Shown here in pieces: positions 46,970-55,224 of a stretch of DNA of 64,000 bases (the first letter of the stretch is position 1; the number at the start of each line of letters is the position of its first letter). The notes under the pieces were generated by a model. That model was not told the origin of the DNA, ran no database searches, and saw nothing but the letters and a program-made list of their open reading frames with translations. Position numbers and translations under genes: made by a program. Source of the DNA: DASTFP01 sp963816855 (GTDB lineage Bacteria; Verrucomicrobiota; Verrucomicrobiia; Chthoniobacterales; Terrimicrobiaceae). The stretch covers positions 1 through 64,000 of the forward strand of contig CAWFMA010000037.1 of NCBI GenBank assembly GCA_963816855.1, written 5' to 3'.

Positions 46970-47515
46970 ATGCGCATTGTTGTTGCCGTCACGGGGGCCA
47001 GCGGTGCCATTTATCTTCAACGCCTGCTGCACTATCTGGACGGGAGCGGCCACGAATTGCACCTCGTGTTCAGCGCCTACGCCAAGCAGGTTATCCACGA
47101 GGAAATCGGAGAATTGCAGATTCCCGCTCAGGCCGCAGAACACTCGGACAAGAGCATGAACGCGCCTTTCGCCAGCGGCAGCGCAAAGTTCGACGGAATG
47201 GTCGTCGTTCCCTGCTCCATGGGCACACTGAGCCGCATCGCCCATGGGGCGAGCGAAAGCCTGATCCTTCGGGCGGCGGATGTTTTCCTGAAAGAGAGGC
47301 GCAAGCTGATCCTGGTGCCGCGCGAGACGCCCTGGAGCCTCGTTCATGCCCGAAATGCCGTCGCCGCGATCGAAGCCGGCGCCATCCTCTTGCCAGCTTC
47401 CCCATCGTTCTACAGCCGTCCCGCCACGCTGGCCGAACTGGCGGATACCGTGGTCTGGCGAATTCTCGATCAGCTGGGCCTGGATGCTCCCAACGCTTGC
47501 CGATGGCGGGAGTAA
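46970..47515 (+). CDS. ubiX: Flavin prenyltransferase UbiX
   Basis: A 181-residue flavoprotein that prenylates FMN to make the cofactor of UbiD decarboxylases. Seen: RIVVAVTGASGAIYLQRLL (FMN phosphate loop), VIHEEIGEL, FDGMVVVPCSMGTLSRIAHG (prenyl phosphate binding), LILVPRETPWSLVHARNAV (R-E-x-P) and ILLPASPSFYSRP. Intact and normal in length. ubiD is not in the window. The TauE-like gene starts 65 bp downstream. Confidence 0.94.
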   Translation: MRIVVAVTGASGAIYLQRLLHYLDGSGHELHLVFSAYAKQVIHEEIGELQIPAQAAEHSDKSMNAPFASGSAKFDGMVVVPCSMGTLSRIAHGASESLILRAADVFLKERRKLILVPRETPWSLVHARNAVAAIEAGAILLPASPSFYSRPATLAELADTVVWRILDQLGLDAPNACRWRE

Positions 47516-47579
47516 GAATCTGCCGGCCGAAACGCGCGGAAGTCCGGAGGGCATCCGGCAATTCGCGCTGACAGTCACC

Positions 47580-48344
47580 ATGGCATCCCCTGCCGAGGTC
47601 CTCCTTCTCTCCGCTGCGGCCGTTCTCGCCGGCGCGATGAACGCCATCGCGGGAGGCGGCACGATCCTGACGTTTCCGGCCCTTCTCGCCTTTGGCATGC
47701 CGGCGGTCCAGGCCAATGCGACAAGCACTGTCGCGCTCCTGGTCGGCGCGATCGGAAGCGCGTATGGCTATCGGGAACATCTTCCCGCCGCGAGTCTTTG
47801 GATCCGGCGATTCGGGCTGGTCAGCATAGCCGGCGGCTTTCTCGGTGCGCTGCTTCTCACGAGGACTCCGGCGGATACCTTCGAAAGGCTCGTTCCCTTT
47901 CTTCTCTTGTTTGCCACAGCGCTCTTCATGACGCAGAGCGTCTTCAGCAGGTTTGCCCAGGTCGAAGCCGCCGCTCACTCCCGTCACCGCCTGACTTCCA
48001 TAACGCTTCAGTTCCTTGTCGCGCTCTACGGCGGCTACTTCGGAGCGGGCATCGGGATCCTGATGCTTGCAGTCTTTGGGTTGATGGGACTGCAGGATAT
48101 CCACGAGATGAACACCCTCAAAACCGTCCTGTCTGCGCTGATCAATCTGGTGGCCAGCATTTACTTCGCATTCTCCGGTCTGGTCGACTGGCCCCGGGCT
48201 TGCGTGATGATCGCGGCATCCGTCCTCGGCTATTTTGCCGGCGCCCGCTTGACCCAGCGAATTTCCCGCGAGCGCGTGCGCCAGTTGGTGACCGCCATCG
48301 GCCTGGCAATTTCGCTCGTGATGTTCTGGAAGGAATTTTTCTAA
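47580..48344 (+). CDS. TauE/SafE-family sulfite/organosulfonate exporter
   Basis: A 254-residue inner-membrane protein with eight predicted helices in two repeats. The first repeat opens with AAAVLAGAMNAIAGGGTILTF (family G-G-G motif), the second with LYGGYFGAGIGILMLAVFG. TauE/SafE proteins export sulfite, sulfoacetate or take up related anions. The ATG at 47580 (MASPAEV) is the right start: upstream codons read through the ubiX end in a different frame. Its presence 5 kb from the sulfate reduction genes is suggestive, but its transcription unit (xylB-ubiX-this) is different. Confidence 0.88.
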   Translation: MASPAEVLLLSAAAVLAGAMNAIAGGGTILTFPALLAFGMPAVQANATSTVALLVGAIGSAYGYREHLPAASLWIRRFGLVSIAGGFLGALLLTRTPADTFERLVPFLLLFATALFMTQSVFSRFAQVEAAAHSRHRLTSITLQFLVALYGGYFGAGIGILMLAVFGLMGLQDIHEMNTLKTVLSALINLVASIYFAFSGLVDWPRACVMIAASVLGYFAGARLTQRISRERVRQLVTAIGLAISLVMFWKEFF

Positions 48345-48403
48345 AGCCATCGAGGCAAAACTGCTCGCTGGATTATTTCGCGCCCTCCGATCATCATTGG
48401 GCG

Positions 48404-49108
48404 ATGCTCGACGTGATCGAAAAGCTGCTTACACTGCAGGACCGCGACCAACGCCTCAGGAGCTTTCAATCGGAGCTCAACCACCTTCCCGAAGAGCGCA
48501 AAGCGCGAGAAAAACAGATCGCCGACTCGGCTGCCCGGCTCGATCAGGGCAAGCTTCGCGCAAAAGGAATCGAGGTCGAGAAGAGAAATTTCGAAGTGGA
48601 AGCTCAGGCCAAGCGGGATCTCATCGCCCGCTACCGCCAGCAGCAGCTCCAAACCCGCAAGAATGAAGAATATGCGGCCCTCGCCCACGAAATCGAAGCG
48701 GCCGAAAAAATAATCGCCAGCGTCGAAGATCGCGAGCTCGACCTGATGGAGGAACTCGAGAAACTTACTCCCCAGCTGGCCACAGCAGAAAAGCTTCATG
48801 CCGACGAGCGAAGCAAACTGCAAAACATCCTCGACTCACTCGAAAGTAAAAAAAACAACCTGGAAGCGCGCGTCAGCGAACTCAAAAGCGATCGCCAGCG
48901 ACACGCGGAAGGGATCGACGATGAAGTTCTCTCCCTCTACGAGCATCTCTTCAAGACCAAGCACGGCACCGCCCTTGCCACCCTCGAACACGAGGTCTGC
49001 ATGGGTTGCCATATGAAAGTCACGGCCCAAACGATCGTCCAAGTCCGCGCGGCAAGACAAATCATCCACTGTCCGCAGTGCGGCCGCATCCTGTATATGC
49101 CCGAATAA
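48404..49108 (+). CDS. C4-type zinc ribbon, coiled-coil protein
   Basis: A 234-residue protein of the CT398/HP0958-like family. Residues 1-175 form a long antiparallel coiled coil (LLTLQDRDQRLRSFQSELNH, RKNEEYAALAHEIEAAEKII), and the C-terminus holds a zinc ribbon: CMGCHMKVTAQ (CxxC) and IIHCPQCGRILYMPE (CxxC). The start at 48404 precedes the conserved LDVIEKLLTLQDRD. Relatives have been linked to sigma-54/flagellar factors in epsilonproteobacteria, but the general role (nucleic-acid or protein binding) is not established. It follows the TauE-like gene by 59 bp. Confidence 0.88.
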   Translation: MLDVIEKLLTLQDRDQRLRSFQSELNHLPEERKAREKQIADSAARLDQGKLRAKGIEVEKRNFEVEAQAKRDLIARYRQQQLQTRKNEEYAALAHEIEAAEKIIASVEDRELDLMEELEKLTPQLATAEKLHADERSKLQNILDSLESKKNNLEARVSELKSDRQRHAEGIDDEVLSLYEHLFKTKHGTALATLEHEVCMGCHMKVTAQTIVQVRAARQIIHCPQCGRILYMPE

Positions 49109-49183
49109 ATATCGGGCGGGAGAGCAAAATTTCCGTTGACACCCAGATCAGAGGAATTACAAACGCGCCATTAAATACGACGG

Positions 49184-49204
49184 TAATAGTCGTTATTACT
49201 ATTA
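49184..49204. promoter_or_regulatory. Palindrome upstream of the OprB porin gene
   Basis: TAATAGT (49184-49190), 7 bases, ACTATTA (49198-49204): a perfect 7 bp inverted repeat in an AT-rich patch 55-75 bp before the porin start. Its position fits an operator or an overlapping promoter; no regulator can be named. Confidence 0.4.
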
Positions 49205-49258
49205 TAGGGAATTCAAACATATTGGGAGACATCGTCCTGGTGCCGCCCTACCAAGAAC

Positions 49259-50686
49259 ATGCAAACAAGGAAAATTATCTCGATCCTCGCCGCTTTTGGG
49301 GTGGCTGGGAGTGTTCCGCAGGGAGTTCGGGCGGGACAATCGCAATCAACGGAACCGGCGCGCGAACACACCTCCTCTCCCTTCGTGGACTGGTGGAATG
49401 GCAAATATGCGTCGGGCAACTGGTTGGGTCTTCGCGACACCCTTGAGGACCACGGGTTGAATTTAAAGATCGAATGGAAGGCCAATGTCCTTTGGAACGT
49501 TGATGGTGGTCTCCAACAACGCTTTGGCTATGACGACGAGTGGAAATTCTCGGGCAACCTGGATTTCGCCAAGCTCACGGGATGGGATCCGCTTCAGGGA
49601 CTCACTGCGACTGCGGGGGTTCGCTATCGCGGCGGCGCTGGAGTCAACAAGTGGGTCGGAACAAGCAGCAACTTCGCGCCAAGCACCTTTCAAGGCGGCC
49701 GCCTCTGGCGATTCCAGTGGGTCTATCTTACCTACACGACTCCCGAGCTCTTTGGCGTCAAGGAGTTCCTGACTCTATCAGGCGGCTGGCAAAATCCCGC
49801 CGATTTCTTCATCTACCAGCCAGAGAACAAGTTCTTTATCAACAACACCTTCAATTCCGGCCGCGGACTCTCTGCCAACGGATTTCAATGGGGCGGCAGT
49901 TATTCTGCATGGGGCGGCTACATCAAGGTCAAGCCCATTGATTGGTATTACGCCCAAGCTGGCTTGTATATGGCAATCCCGCAGGGAAACGTCTCGGCGA
50001 ACCATGGTCTTGACTTCCAGGGGTTCCATCCGGATCCCAGCTTAAACGGGGTGTATTTCCTCGCAGAAACCGGCTTTACTCCGAAAATCGGCGCGTCGAA
50101 GTTGCCTGGGCGCTACGCAGCGGGCGCCATCTACTTTGGAGTAGAGAACAAATCCTTCAATGGAGACACCAACGACGGCAGATGGGCGTTCTATTGGCAG
50201 GCTGATCAAATGCTTTATCGCGCGCCTTCTCGGGAGCAGCAAACGTCTCTGGACCCAGTTCCTGGCGACGGGAAATCGGTGTCCGACGGAAAAGAGGCTC
50301 CGGTCCTCAAGTTGAAACCAAAGCTGAGTGACAAAGGTCTGTATTTTTTCAGCCTGTTTGAGTATGCTCCGGAGTTCAACAATCCCCTGCCCTTCTACTT
50401 TCATGCCGGCTTGATTTATAAGGGGTTGATTCCAACGCGCGACAAGGACCAACTTGGGTTCGCGATCGCTTACGGCAACTACAGCTTCGACAAGATTCAA
50501 GCCGACTACTCGCGCGGCCTCGGCGTTCATCAAACCTACGAAGGGGTCCTCGAATGGGACTATCGGATCCAGGTCAACAACTGGTCCTACGCCCAGCCCG
50601 TCGTCCAGTATATCTTTCGCCCCAATGGAACCGGGTTGGTCGGCAATGCGACGGTGATCGGGTTCCAACTCGGCGTAATTTTTTAA
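49259..50686 (+). CDS. OprB-family carbohydrate porin
   Basis: A 475-residue outer-membrane 16-stranded porin. A signal peptide (KIISILAAFGVAGSVPQGVRA) is followed by WWNGKYASGNWLGLRDTLED, the standard OprB opening, then strands such as GLTATAGVRYRGGAG and WYYAQAGLYMAIP, and the C-terminal strand ends in ...GVIF with the terminal Phe required for BAM insertion. It would admit sugars across the outer membrane, complementing the ABC importer at 15-18 kb. Stand-alone, possibly controlled by the palindrome upstream. Confidence 0.9.
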   Translation: MQTRKIISILAAFGVAGSVPQGVRAGQSQSTEPAREHTSSPFVDWWNGKYASGNWLGLRDTLEDHGLNLKIEWKANVLWNVDGGLQQRFGYDDEWKFSGNLDFAKLTGWDPLQGLTATAGVRYRGGAGVNKWVGTSSNFAPSTFQGGRLWRFQWVYLTYTTPELFGVKEFLTLSGGWQNPADFFIYQPENKFFINNTFNSGRGLSANGFQWGGSYSAWGGYIKVKPIDWYYAQAGLYMAIPQGNVSANHGLDFQGFHPDPSLNGVYFLAETGFTPKIGASKLPGRYAAGAIYFGVENKSFNGDTNDGRWAFYWQADQMLYRAPSREQQTSLDPVPGDGKSVSDGKEAPVLKLKPKLSDKGLYFFSLFEYAPEFNNPLPFYFHAGLIYKGLIPTRDKDQLGFAIAYGNYSFDKIQADYSRGLGVHQTYEGVLEWDYRIQVNNWSYAQPVVQYIFRPNGTGLVGNATVIGFQLGVIF

Positions 50687-50888
50687 AGCTCGGAAATCCG
50701 CCGCATACGAAGGAACCGCAGCGCGCAAGGCCGTTAGGTTTGCGGCAGAAAGCGACGACGAGTGGTAGCAACGGGCCGTCCGGCCGGATTCGCGGGAGGA
50801 AAATTTTCACATCATTTTTTCTCATTCGCGATTGCAACTTGCTGCCATCCAATGTTTGTTTGCCGGACACTTCAACTGGAGGTTCGTG

Positions 50889-51683
50889 ATGGACAATTTT
50901 GTAGAGCGCGAAATCACCGATCGTTTCAAATCCGGACGACAGGATGTCCACGATCTGATCGCCCCATTGATCGAGCTTACGCAGAAATCCTCGTCGCTGG
51001 TGGTGGGATATGGAGCGCCCCAGGCTGGAGTGCGGAGCGAGATGATCCCCTATTTTCATGTCTGCGGCACCCCGACCGAAAATGAGCCGCTCCGTGTGCT
51101 GGTGATAGGAGGATGGGTGGGCACTGAAATCGTCACGCCCTATGCGATCGCCTGCTTGCTGGTCGCTCTGGAGTCCCGGTTACGCCTCGCCGCAGGCATA
51201 GAAATCACCGCCTATCCGGTGGCCAACCTGGAGGCGCATCGCGAAACTGTGTTTCTTACCCAGACGCAGCAAATCGATGGCATGCGCTGCTGGGAAAATT
51301 CACAATGCAGCCATGTTCGGGTGCTTGAGCGGGAACTCGAGCGCTACGCTTACGACGCAATTTTCCTCTTGCGGCAAAACCCGCGGGCTTTGGACGCGGA
51401 CGTTGAAGCCTGGCTTGCCGAAGAAGCTCAAAAGATTGTTCTCTCCGATGCGCTGAAGCGCTATGCTTCCGCGAGCCCTCTCTTCCGATGGAGGGCGAAC
51501 CCGGTCCGTCCGACCTACAGCCGCACTTTCACCCCGATCCCCAATTGGGAGCGCCAGCCCGCCGAGATCATTATCGGCCTTCCGGCGGCGCTGACACCGG
51601 AACAGCAGGCTCAGGAAAGCATGGCATTGATTCTGAGTCTATCGCACGCGATGCGCCAGGCTCACGCCGAGGGCGTGATGTAG
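50889..51683 (+). CDS. M14/AstE-like protein without full zinc site
   Basis: A 264-residue protein with the carboxypeptidase/succinylglutamate-desuccinylase fold pattern. The strand-loop that normally reads GGxHGDE is LVIGGWVGTEIVTPYAIACL here: the zinc His is replaced by Val, while the Glu is kept. Further on, ITAYPVANLEAHRET stands where PxxNPDG is usual, and YDAIFLLRQNPRA where the second zinc His (DxH) would be. So at least two zinc ligands appear lost. The start ATG 50889 has GGAGG 6 bp upstream. Probably a binding or structural derivative. Unknown substrate; cytosolic. Confidence 0.6.
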   Translation: MDNFVEREITDRFKSGRQDVHDLIAPLIELTQKSSSLVVGYGAPQAGVRSEMIPYFHVCGTPTENEPLRVLVIGGWVGTEIVTPYAIACLLVALESRLRLAAGIEITAYPVANLEAHRETVFLTQTQQIDGMRCWENSQCSHVRVLERELERYAYDAIFLLRQNPRALDADVEAWLAEEAQKIVLSDALKRYASASPLFRWRANPVRPTYSRTFTPIPNWERQPAEIIIGLPAALTPEQQAQESMALILSLSHAMRQAHAEGVM

Positions 51684-51715
51684 CCCAAGCGCGGTTCGGC
51701 CTTCGTCACCAATCG

Positions 51716-51770
51716 TCGAAAATATCGACATGTTTGCAGAACATGTCGAAAATATTGCGATATCTCGACC
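51716..51770. terminator. Long hairpin between convergent genes
   Basis: A perfect 10 bp inverted repeat TCGACATGTT / AACATGTCGA (51725-51734 and 51740-51749, 5 bp loop), flanked on each side by GTCGAAAATAT-like repeats (51716 and 51746). It lies 40 bp after the M14-like gene and 45 bp before the end of the Fic gene, so a bidirectional terminator is the simplest reading, although only a TTTT run follows. An operator is the alternative. Confidence 0.5.
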
Positions 51771-51792
51771 TTTTAGAGAGACCCTAACTTCT

Positions 51793-52875
51793 TCAGGCGG
51801 CCAACACCTCTAGTAGCGCCGGATGCTTGTAGAGCATCTCCCGCCCCTGCCTCTCGGCGACAAGGACGCCGATTTTTTCCAGTTCCTGGAGATACTCGGA
51901 AGCCGTCTGCCGCTTCGCGATTCCAAACTCCACCAGAAATTGGATCTTGCAATAGGGCTGCATAAAGATGAGCTCGATGAGCTCCTTGGAATAGACCTTG
52001 CTGGGCAGCCTGGCTCGACAGCGCGCCAGCGTCGCGTCAAAAAGATCGCGGATGGCGACAATACGGCCCGTTGTCCAGGCGGCAGTCTCCTCAACGCCGG
52101 TCAGCAAGAAGTTCAGCCATTCCTCCCACTGCGCGCTCTCGGTAACAGCTCGAAGCAGACGGTAGTACTCCACTTTATGCTGGATGAGGTGCCGGCTCAG
52201 GTAGAGCACGGGAATTCGAAGGAGCCCGGCGTGCAGGAGGAACAGGATATTGAGGATGCGGCCGGTGCGGCCGTTGCCATCGGTAAAGGGGTGAATCGCC
52301 TCGAACTGATAATGGACTACCGCCATTCGCACTAAGGGATCCAGTTCATCGTCGGCCAGTAGATATTCCTCGAGGTTGCAAAGTTTTTCTCGCATGACCG
52401 CTCCTCCGGTCGGCGGGGTATAGGTCACGCTGCGTTGCGAGAGGTTCCCTATGTAAACGCTTTCCTCGGAGCGAAAGCTTACCTTTTCATCGCGCAGGAT
52501 GCCGCAAAGATCTTCGAGCAAATCGAGCCGGATCGGCGTGGTTTGCAGCGCTTCGCTTCCCCGGCGCAGGGCGGTCCGATAGCGCAAGACTTCCTTGGTC
52601 GCAAAGTCGGCATTCCGGTTTTCGTCGAGAGCCGCCTGAAAAAGCGCGTCTTGCGTCGTGACAATGTTTTCGATCTCGGAGCTTAGTTTGGCCTCCTGAA
52701 GGGGAATTGCATTGATCAAGATGGCCTGGTTGGGAATCAGGTCGCCGGCGCCTTTGAGCTCAGCCAGGGCTCTATTGGCCGAGACACACTTCTTCAAGAC
52801 TCGCTTGGTCTCCAGTTCGCACCCGGGGGGAAGCAACGGCAGCTCGTTGTATGGTTGCTTGGGATCAAAACTCAT
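51793..52875 (-). CDS. Fic-domain AMP-transferase with inhibitory helix
   Basis: A 360-residue Fic protein. The N-terminal helix LSSEIENIVTT contains the S-x-x-x-E-N inhibitory motif, the core carries AIHPFTDGNGRTGRILNILF (HPFxDGNGRxxR), and a C-terminal winged-helix segment (FLVEFGIAKRQTASEYLQEL) follows. It would transfer AMP from ATP to a protein hydroxyl; the in-cis helix keeps it self-inhibited (class II). The start is ATG 52875 (MSFDPKQPYNELP); codons upstream to 53073 are cysN sequence in another frame. It lies 61 bp downstream of cysN on the same strand, but no link to sulfur is evident. Confidence 0.9.
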   Translation of the reverse strand: MSFDPKQPYNELPLLPPGCELETKRVLKKCVSANRALAELKGAGDLIPNQAILINAIPLQEAKLSSEIENIVTTQDALFQAALDENRNADFATKEVLRYRTALRRGSEALQTTPIRLDLLEDLCGILRDEKVSFRSEESVYIGNLSQRSVTYTPPTGGAVMREKLCNLEEYLLADDELDPLVRMAVVHYQFEAIHPFTDGNGRTGRILNILFLLHAGLLRIPVLYLSRHLIQHKVEYYRLLRAVTESAQWEEWLNFLLTGVEETAAWTTGRIVAIRDLFDATLARCRARLPSKVYSKELIELIFMQPYCKIQFLVEFGIAKRQTASEYLQELEKIGVLVAERQGREMLYKHPALLEVLAA

Positions 52876-52936
52876 TGCGGACACTGTTCGAGAGCCCGGA
52901 AGATTGGCAAGCATCGGGCCGCTGATGGAAAGCAAC

Positions 52937-54256
52937 CTAGATCGCGAAATCCTTGTATTCCGGCCTCGCCACCTCGGTGGGAGAAAAAAGCATGCCGGCG
53001 CCGACTGTCGCATTCGTGCCCTGCTCGATGAGAATAAAAGAGCCGGTGAGCCGATTGGTCGCGTAGGCATCAAACACCAACGGCTTGGAGGTTCTTAGCC
53101 GGATTTCCCCGATGTCGTTCATTGCCAGCTCCGGCGTCTCGGGCTCCGGTTCGAGAGTGGACACGTTGATACGATGCTCAATGGTGTTGACCACCGCCTG
53201 TACCGTCTGCGTCGTGTGCTTGAGAAAATACTTTTTGCCTGGCTGAAGCGGGCGAGGGTGCATCCAGCAGATCTTCGCGTGCAGATCGGAACTTGCGCCC
53301 GGCAGGCGCTGCGGGTCCACGAAAAGGTCTCCCCGGCTAACATCGATATCGTGCTCGAGCACCAGGGTCACCGATTGGGGGCTAAAAGCTTCCTGCAACG
53401 GACCATCGAGGGTCCAGATTTCTTTGACGCTGCTGGTCAGCCCGCTGGGCAACACCATCACGGGTTGGCCCAGGCGAACGATTCCCCCGGCGATCTGTCC
53501 GCTGAATCCGCGAAAATCGTGCAAAGCGCCATCTTTGGGGTTCCGGGGGCGATTTACCCACTGCACCGGCAGTCGGAACTCGCTCAGATTCCAATCACTG
53601 CCGATATGCACGCCTTCGAGATGTCCCAAAAGAGTGGGACCCGGATACCACGGCGTGTTCTTGGACGAGTTGACAACGTTGTCACCGTGCAGCGCGCTCG
53701 CAGGAATGAATTTGACGTCCTTCATGTCGAGGCGCGGCAGAAATTCCTCAAACTGACCGCGAATTTCGACAAACCGCTCCTCGCTCCAGCCCGCAAGGTC
53801 CATTTTGTTTACGACTACCACGAGATGCGGGATTCGCAGCAGCGAGGCAATGCACGCGTGACGGCGGCTTTGCTCGATGACTCCAAGGCGGGCGTCGACG
53901 AGAATAACCGAGAGGTTCGCCGAAGAGGCGCCCGTCACCATGTTGCGGGTGTACTGAACGTGACCAGGAGTGTCCGCGATAATGAACTTGCGATGCGGCG
54001 TGGCGAAATATCGATAGGCCACGTCTATGGTGATGCCCTGCTCCCGTTCGGCTCTCAGGCCATCGGTCAGGTTTGCCAGATTGATCTGGCCGCCGCCGGT
54101 AATGTCCGCGGAACGTTCCAGGGCTGCGAGCTGATCCTCCATCACCGACTTGGAATCATAGAGCAGCCTGCCAATCAGGGTGGACTTTCCATCGTCCACA
54201 GAACCGCAGGTGTTAAAGCGGAGGAGATCGACGTGGTGGTGTAGCGGGACGGTCAT
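52937..54256 (-). CDS. cysN: Sulfate adenylyltransferase large subunit (GTPase)
   Basis: With CysD it activates sulfate to APS, driven by GTP. A 439-residue EF-Tu-like GTPase: FNTCGSVDDGKSTLIGRLLY (P-loop), EREQGITIDVAYRYF (G2), IADTPGHVQYTRNMVTGAS (G3), VVNKMDLAGW (G4), then two beta-barrel domains. No APS-kinase (CysC) domain is fused at the C-terminus; it is shorter than the 475-residue E. coli protein. It is last in the run sir-cysH-cysD-cysN, 11 bp after cysD. Confidence 0.96.
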   Translation of the reverse strand: MTVPLHHHVDLLRFNTCGSVDDGKSTLIGRLLYDSKSVMEDQLAALERSADITGGGQINLANLTDGLRAEREQGITIDVAYRYFATPHRKFIIADTPGHVQYTRNMVTGASSANLSVILVDARLGVIEQSRRHACIASLLRIPHLVVVVNKMDLAGWSEERFVEIRGQFEEFLPRLDMKDVKFIPASALHGDNVVNSSKNTPWYPGPTLLGHLEGVHIGSDWNLSEFRLPVQWVNRPRNPKDGALHDFRGFSGQIAGGIVRLGQPVMVLPSGLTSSVKEIWTLDGPLQEAFSPQSVTLVLEHDIDVSRGDLFVDPQRLPGASSDLHAKICWMHPRPLQPGKKYFLKHTTQTVQAVVNTIEHRINVSTLEPEPETPELAMNDIGEIRLRTSKPLVFDAYATNRLTGSFILIEQGTNATVGAGMLFSPTEVARPEYKDFAI

Positions 54257-54267
54257 GCCAATCCGGT

Positions 54268-55170
54268 CTAGAAATAGCCGGCCTTTTTCCGGTCTTCCAT
54301 TGCCGCCTCGGAGGCGATGTCGTCCGCGCGGGAACCGCGCTCGGTAACGCGGGCCACAGCAATCTCGGCGATAATGTCATCCACATTGTCGGCCGGAGAC
54401 ACCACGCAGCCCGTGCTGATGATATCGCCGATCGTGCGCACCCTAACGACAAGATCCTGGACCTCCTCGCCGGGTTTGGGAGGGACGAGGTCGTTGACGG
54501 GCAACCATTGGCCATGACGGCGCACGCAACGGCGCTGGTGACTGAAATAAATCCTTGGAACTTCGAGCCTCTCCCTGCGGACGTATTCCCAAACATCCAT
54601 TTCCGTCCAGTTGCTGAGAGGAAATATCCTCATGTTTTCGCCGGGATTAAGTCTGGCATTGTAGAGGTTCCAAATCTCGGGTCGCTGATTCTTTGGATCC
54701 CATTGACCAAAAGAATCTCGAAAGCTGAAAAAGCGCTCTTTCGCGCGGGCCTTTTCTTCGTCCCGGCGCGCTCCGCCGATGCAGCAGTCGAAGCGGAATT
54801 CCTCAATGGCCGCGAGGAGCGCGGGAATTTGCAGATGGTTTCGGCTGATCTGATCCGGCGCGAGAACCGCGATTCCCTTGGCGATCGCTTCGTCCACCGT
54901 CCGCACGATGAGCCTCGCGCCGAGATCAGCGGCCCGCCGGTCGCGAAATTCATTCAATTCGGGGAAATGATGCCCGGTATCGATGTTGAGGAACGGGAAT
55001 GGAAGCTCGGACGGGCGAAAAGCCTTTTCGGCGAGGCGCAAAAGGCAGATCGAGTCCTTCCCGCCGGAAAAAAGCAGAACAGGCCGCTCAAATTCCGCGA
55101 CCACCTCGCGCATGACATGAATTGCCTCCGTCTCAAGATACTGGAGGTGGTCAAGATAGTAGCTGCTCAT
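54268..55170 (-). CDS. cysD: Sulfate adenylyltransferase small subunit
   Basis: A 300-residue ATP pyrophosphatase-type subunit: the PP-loop FERPVLLFSGGKDSICLLRL (SGGKDS), FPFLNIDTGHHFPELNEFRD, DCCIGGARRDEEKARAKERF, and FPLSNWTEMDVWEYVRREKLE-like sequence (here WTEMDVWEYVRRERLEVP). All expected motifs are present. It is 54 bp downstream of cysH and 11 bp upstream of cysN, in the sulfate reduction operon. Confidence 0.96.
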   Translation of the reverse strand: MSSYYLDHLQYLETEAIHVMREVVAEFERPVLLFSGGKDSICLLRLAEKAFRPSELPFPFLNIDTGHHFPELNEFRDRRAADLGARLIVRTVDEAIAKGIAVLAPDQISRNHLQIPALLAAIEEFRFDCCIGGARRDEEKARAKERFFSFRDSFGQWDPKNQRPEIWNLYNARLNPGENMRIFPLSNWTEMDVWEYVRRERLEVPRIYFSHQRRCVRRHGQWLPVNDLVPPKPGEEVQDLVVRVRTIGDIISTGCVVSPADNVDDIIAEIAVARVTERGSRADDIASEAAMEDRKKAGYF

Positions 55171-55224
55171 CGAAAGAGCCGAGGATCCTCAACCTCCCCC
55201 TTTACCGGGGCAAGAGAGAAAAGC

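Noticed and set aside
45995..47728. 577-codon minus-strand open frame
   Set aside because: Antisense to xylB, ubiX and the TauE-like gene, all of which have complete family motifs.
51793..54256. Fic and cysN as a toxin-antitoxin or CysN-modifying pair
   Set aside because: Same strand and close, but the Fic protein carries its own inhibitory helix and nothing in the sequence links it to CysN.
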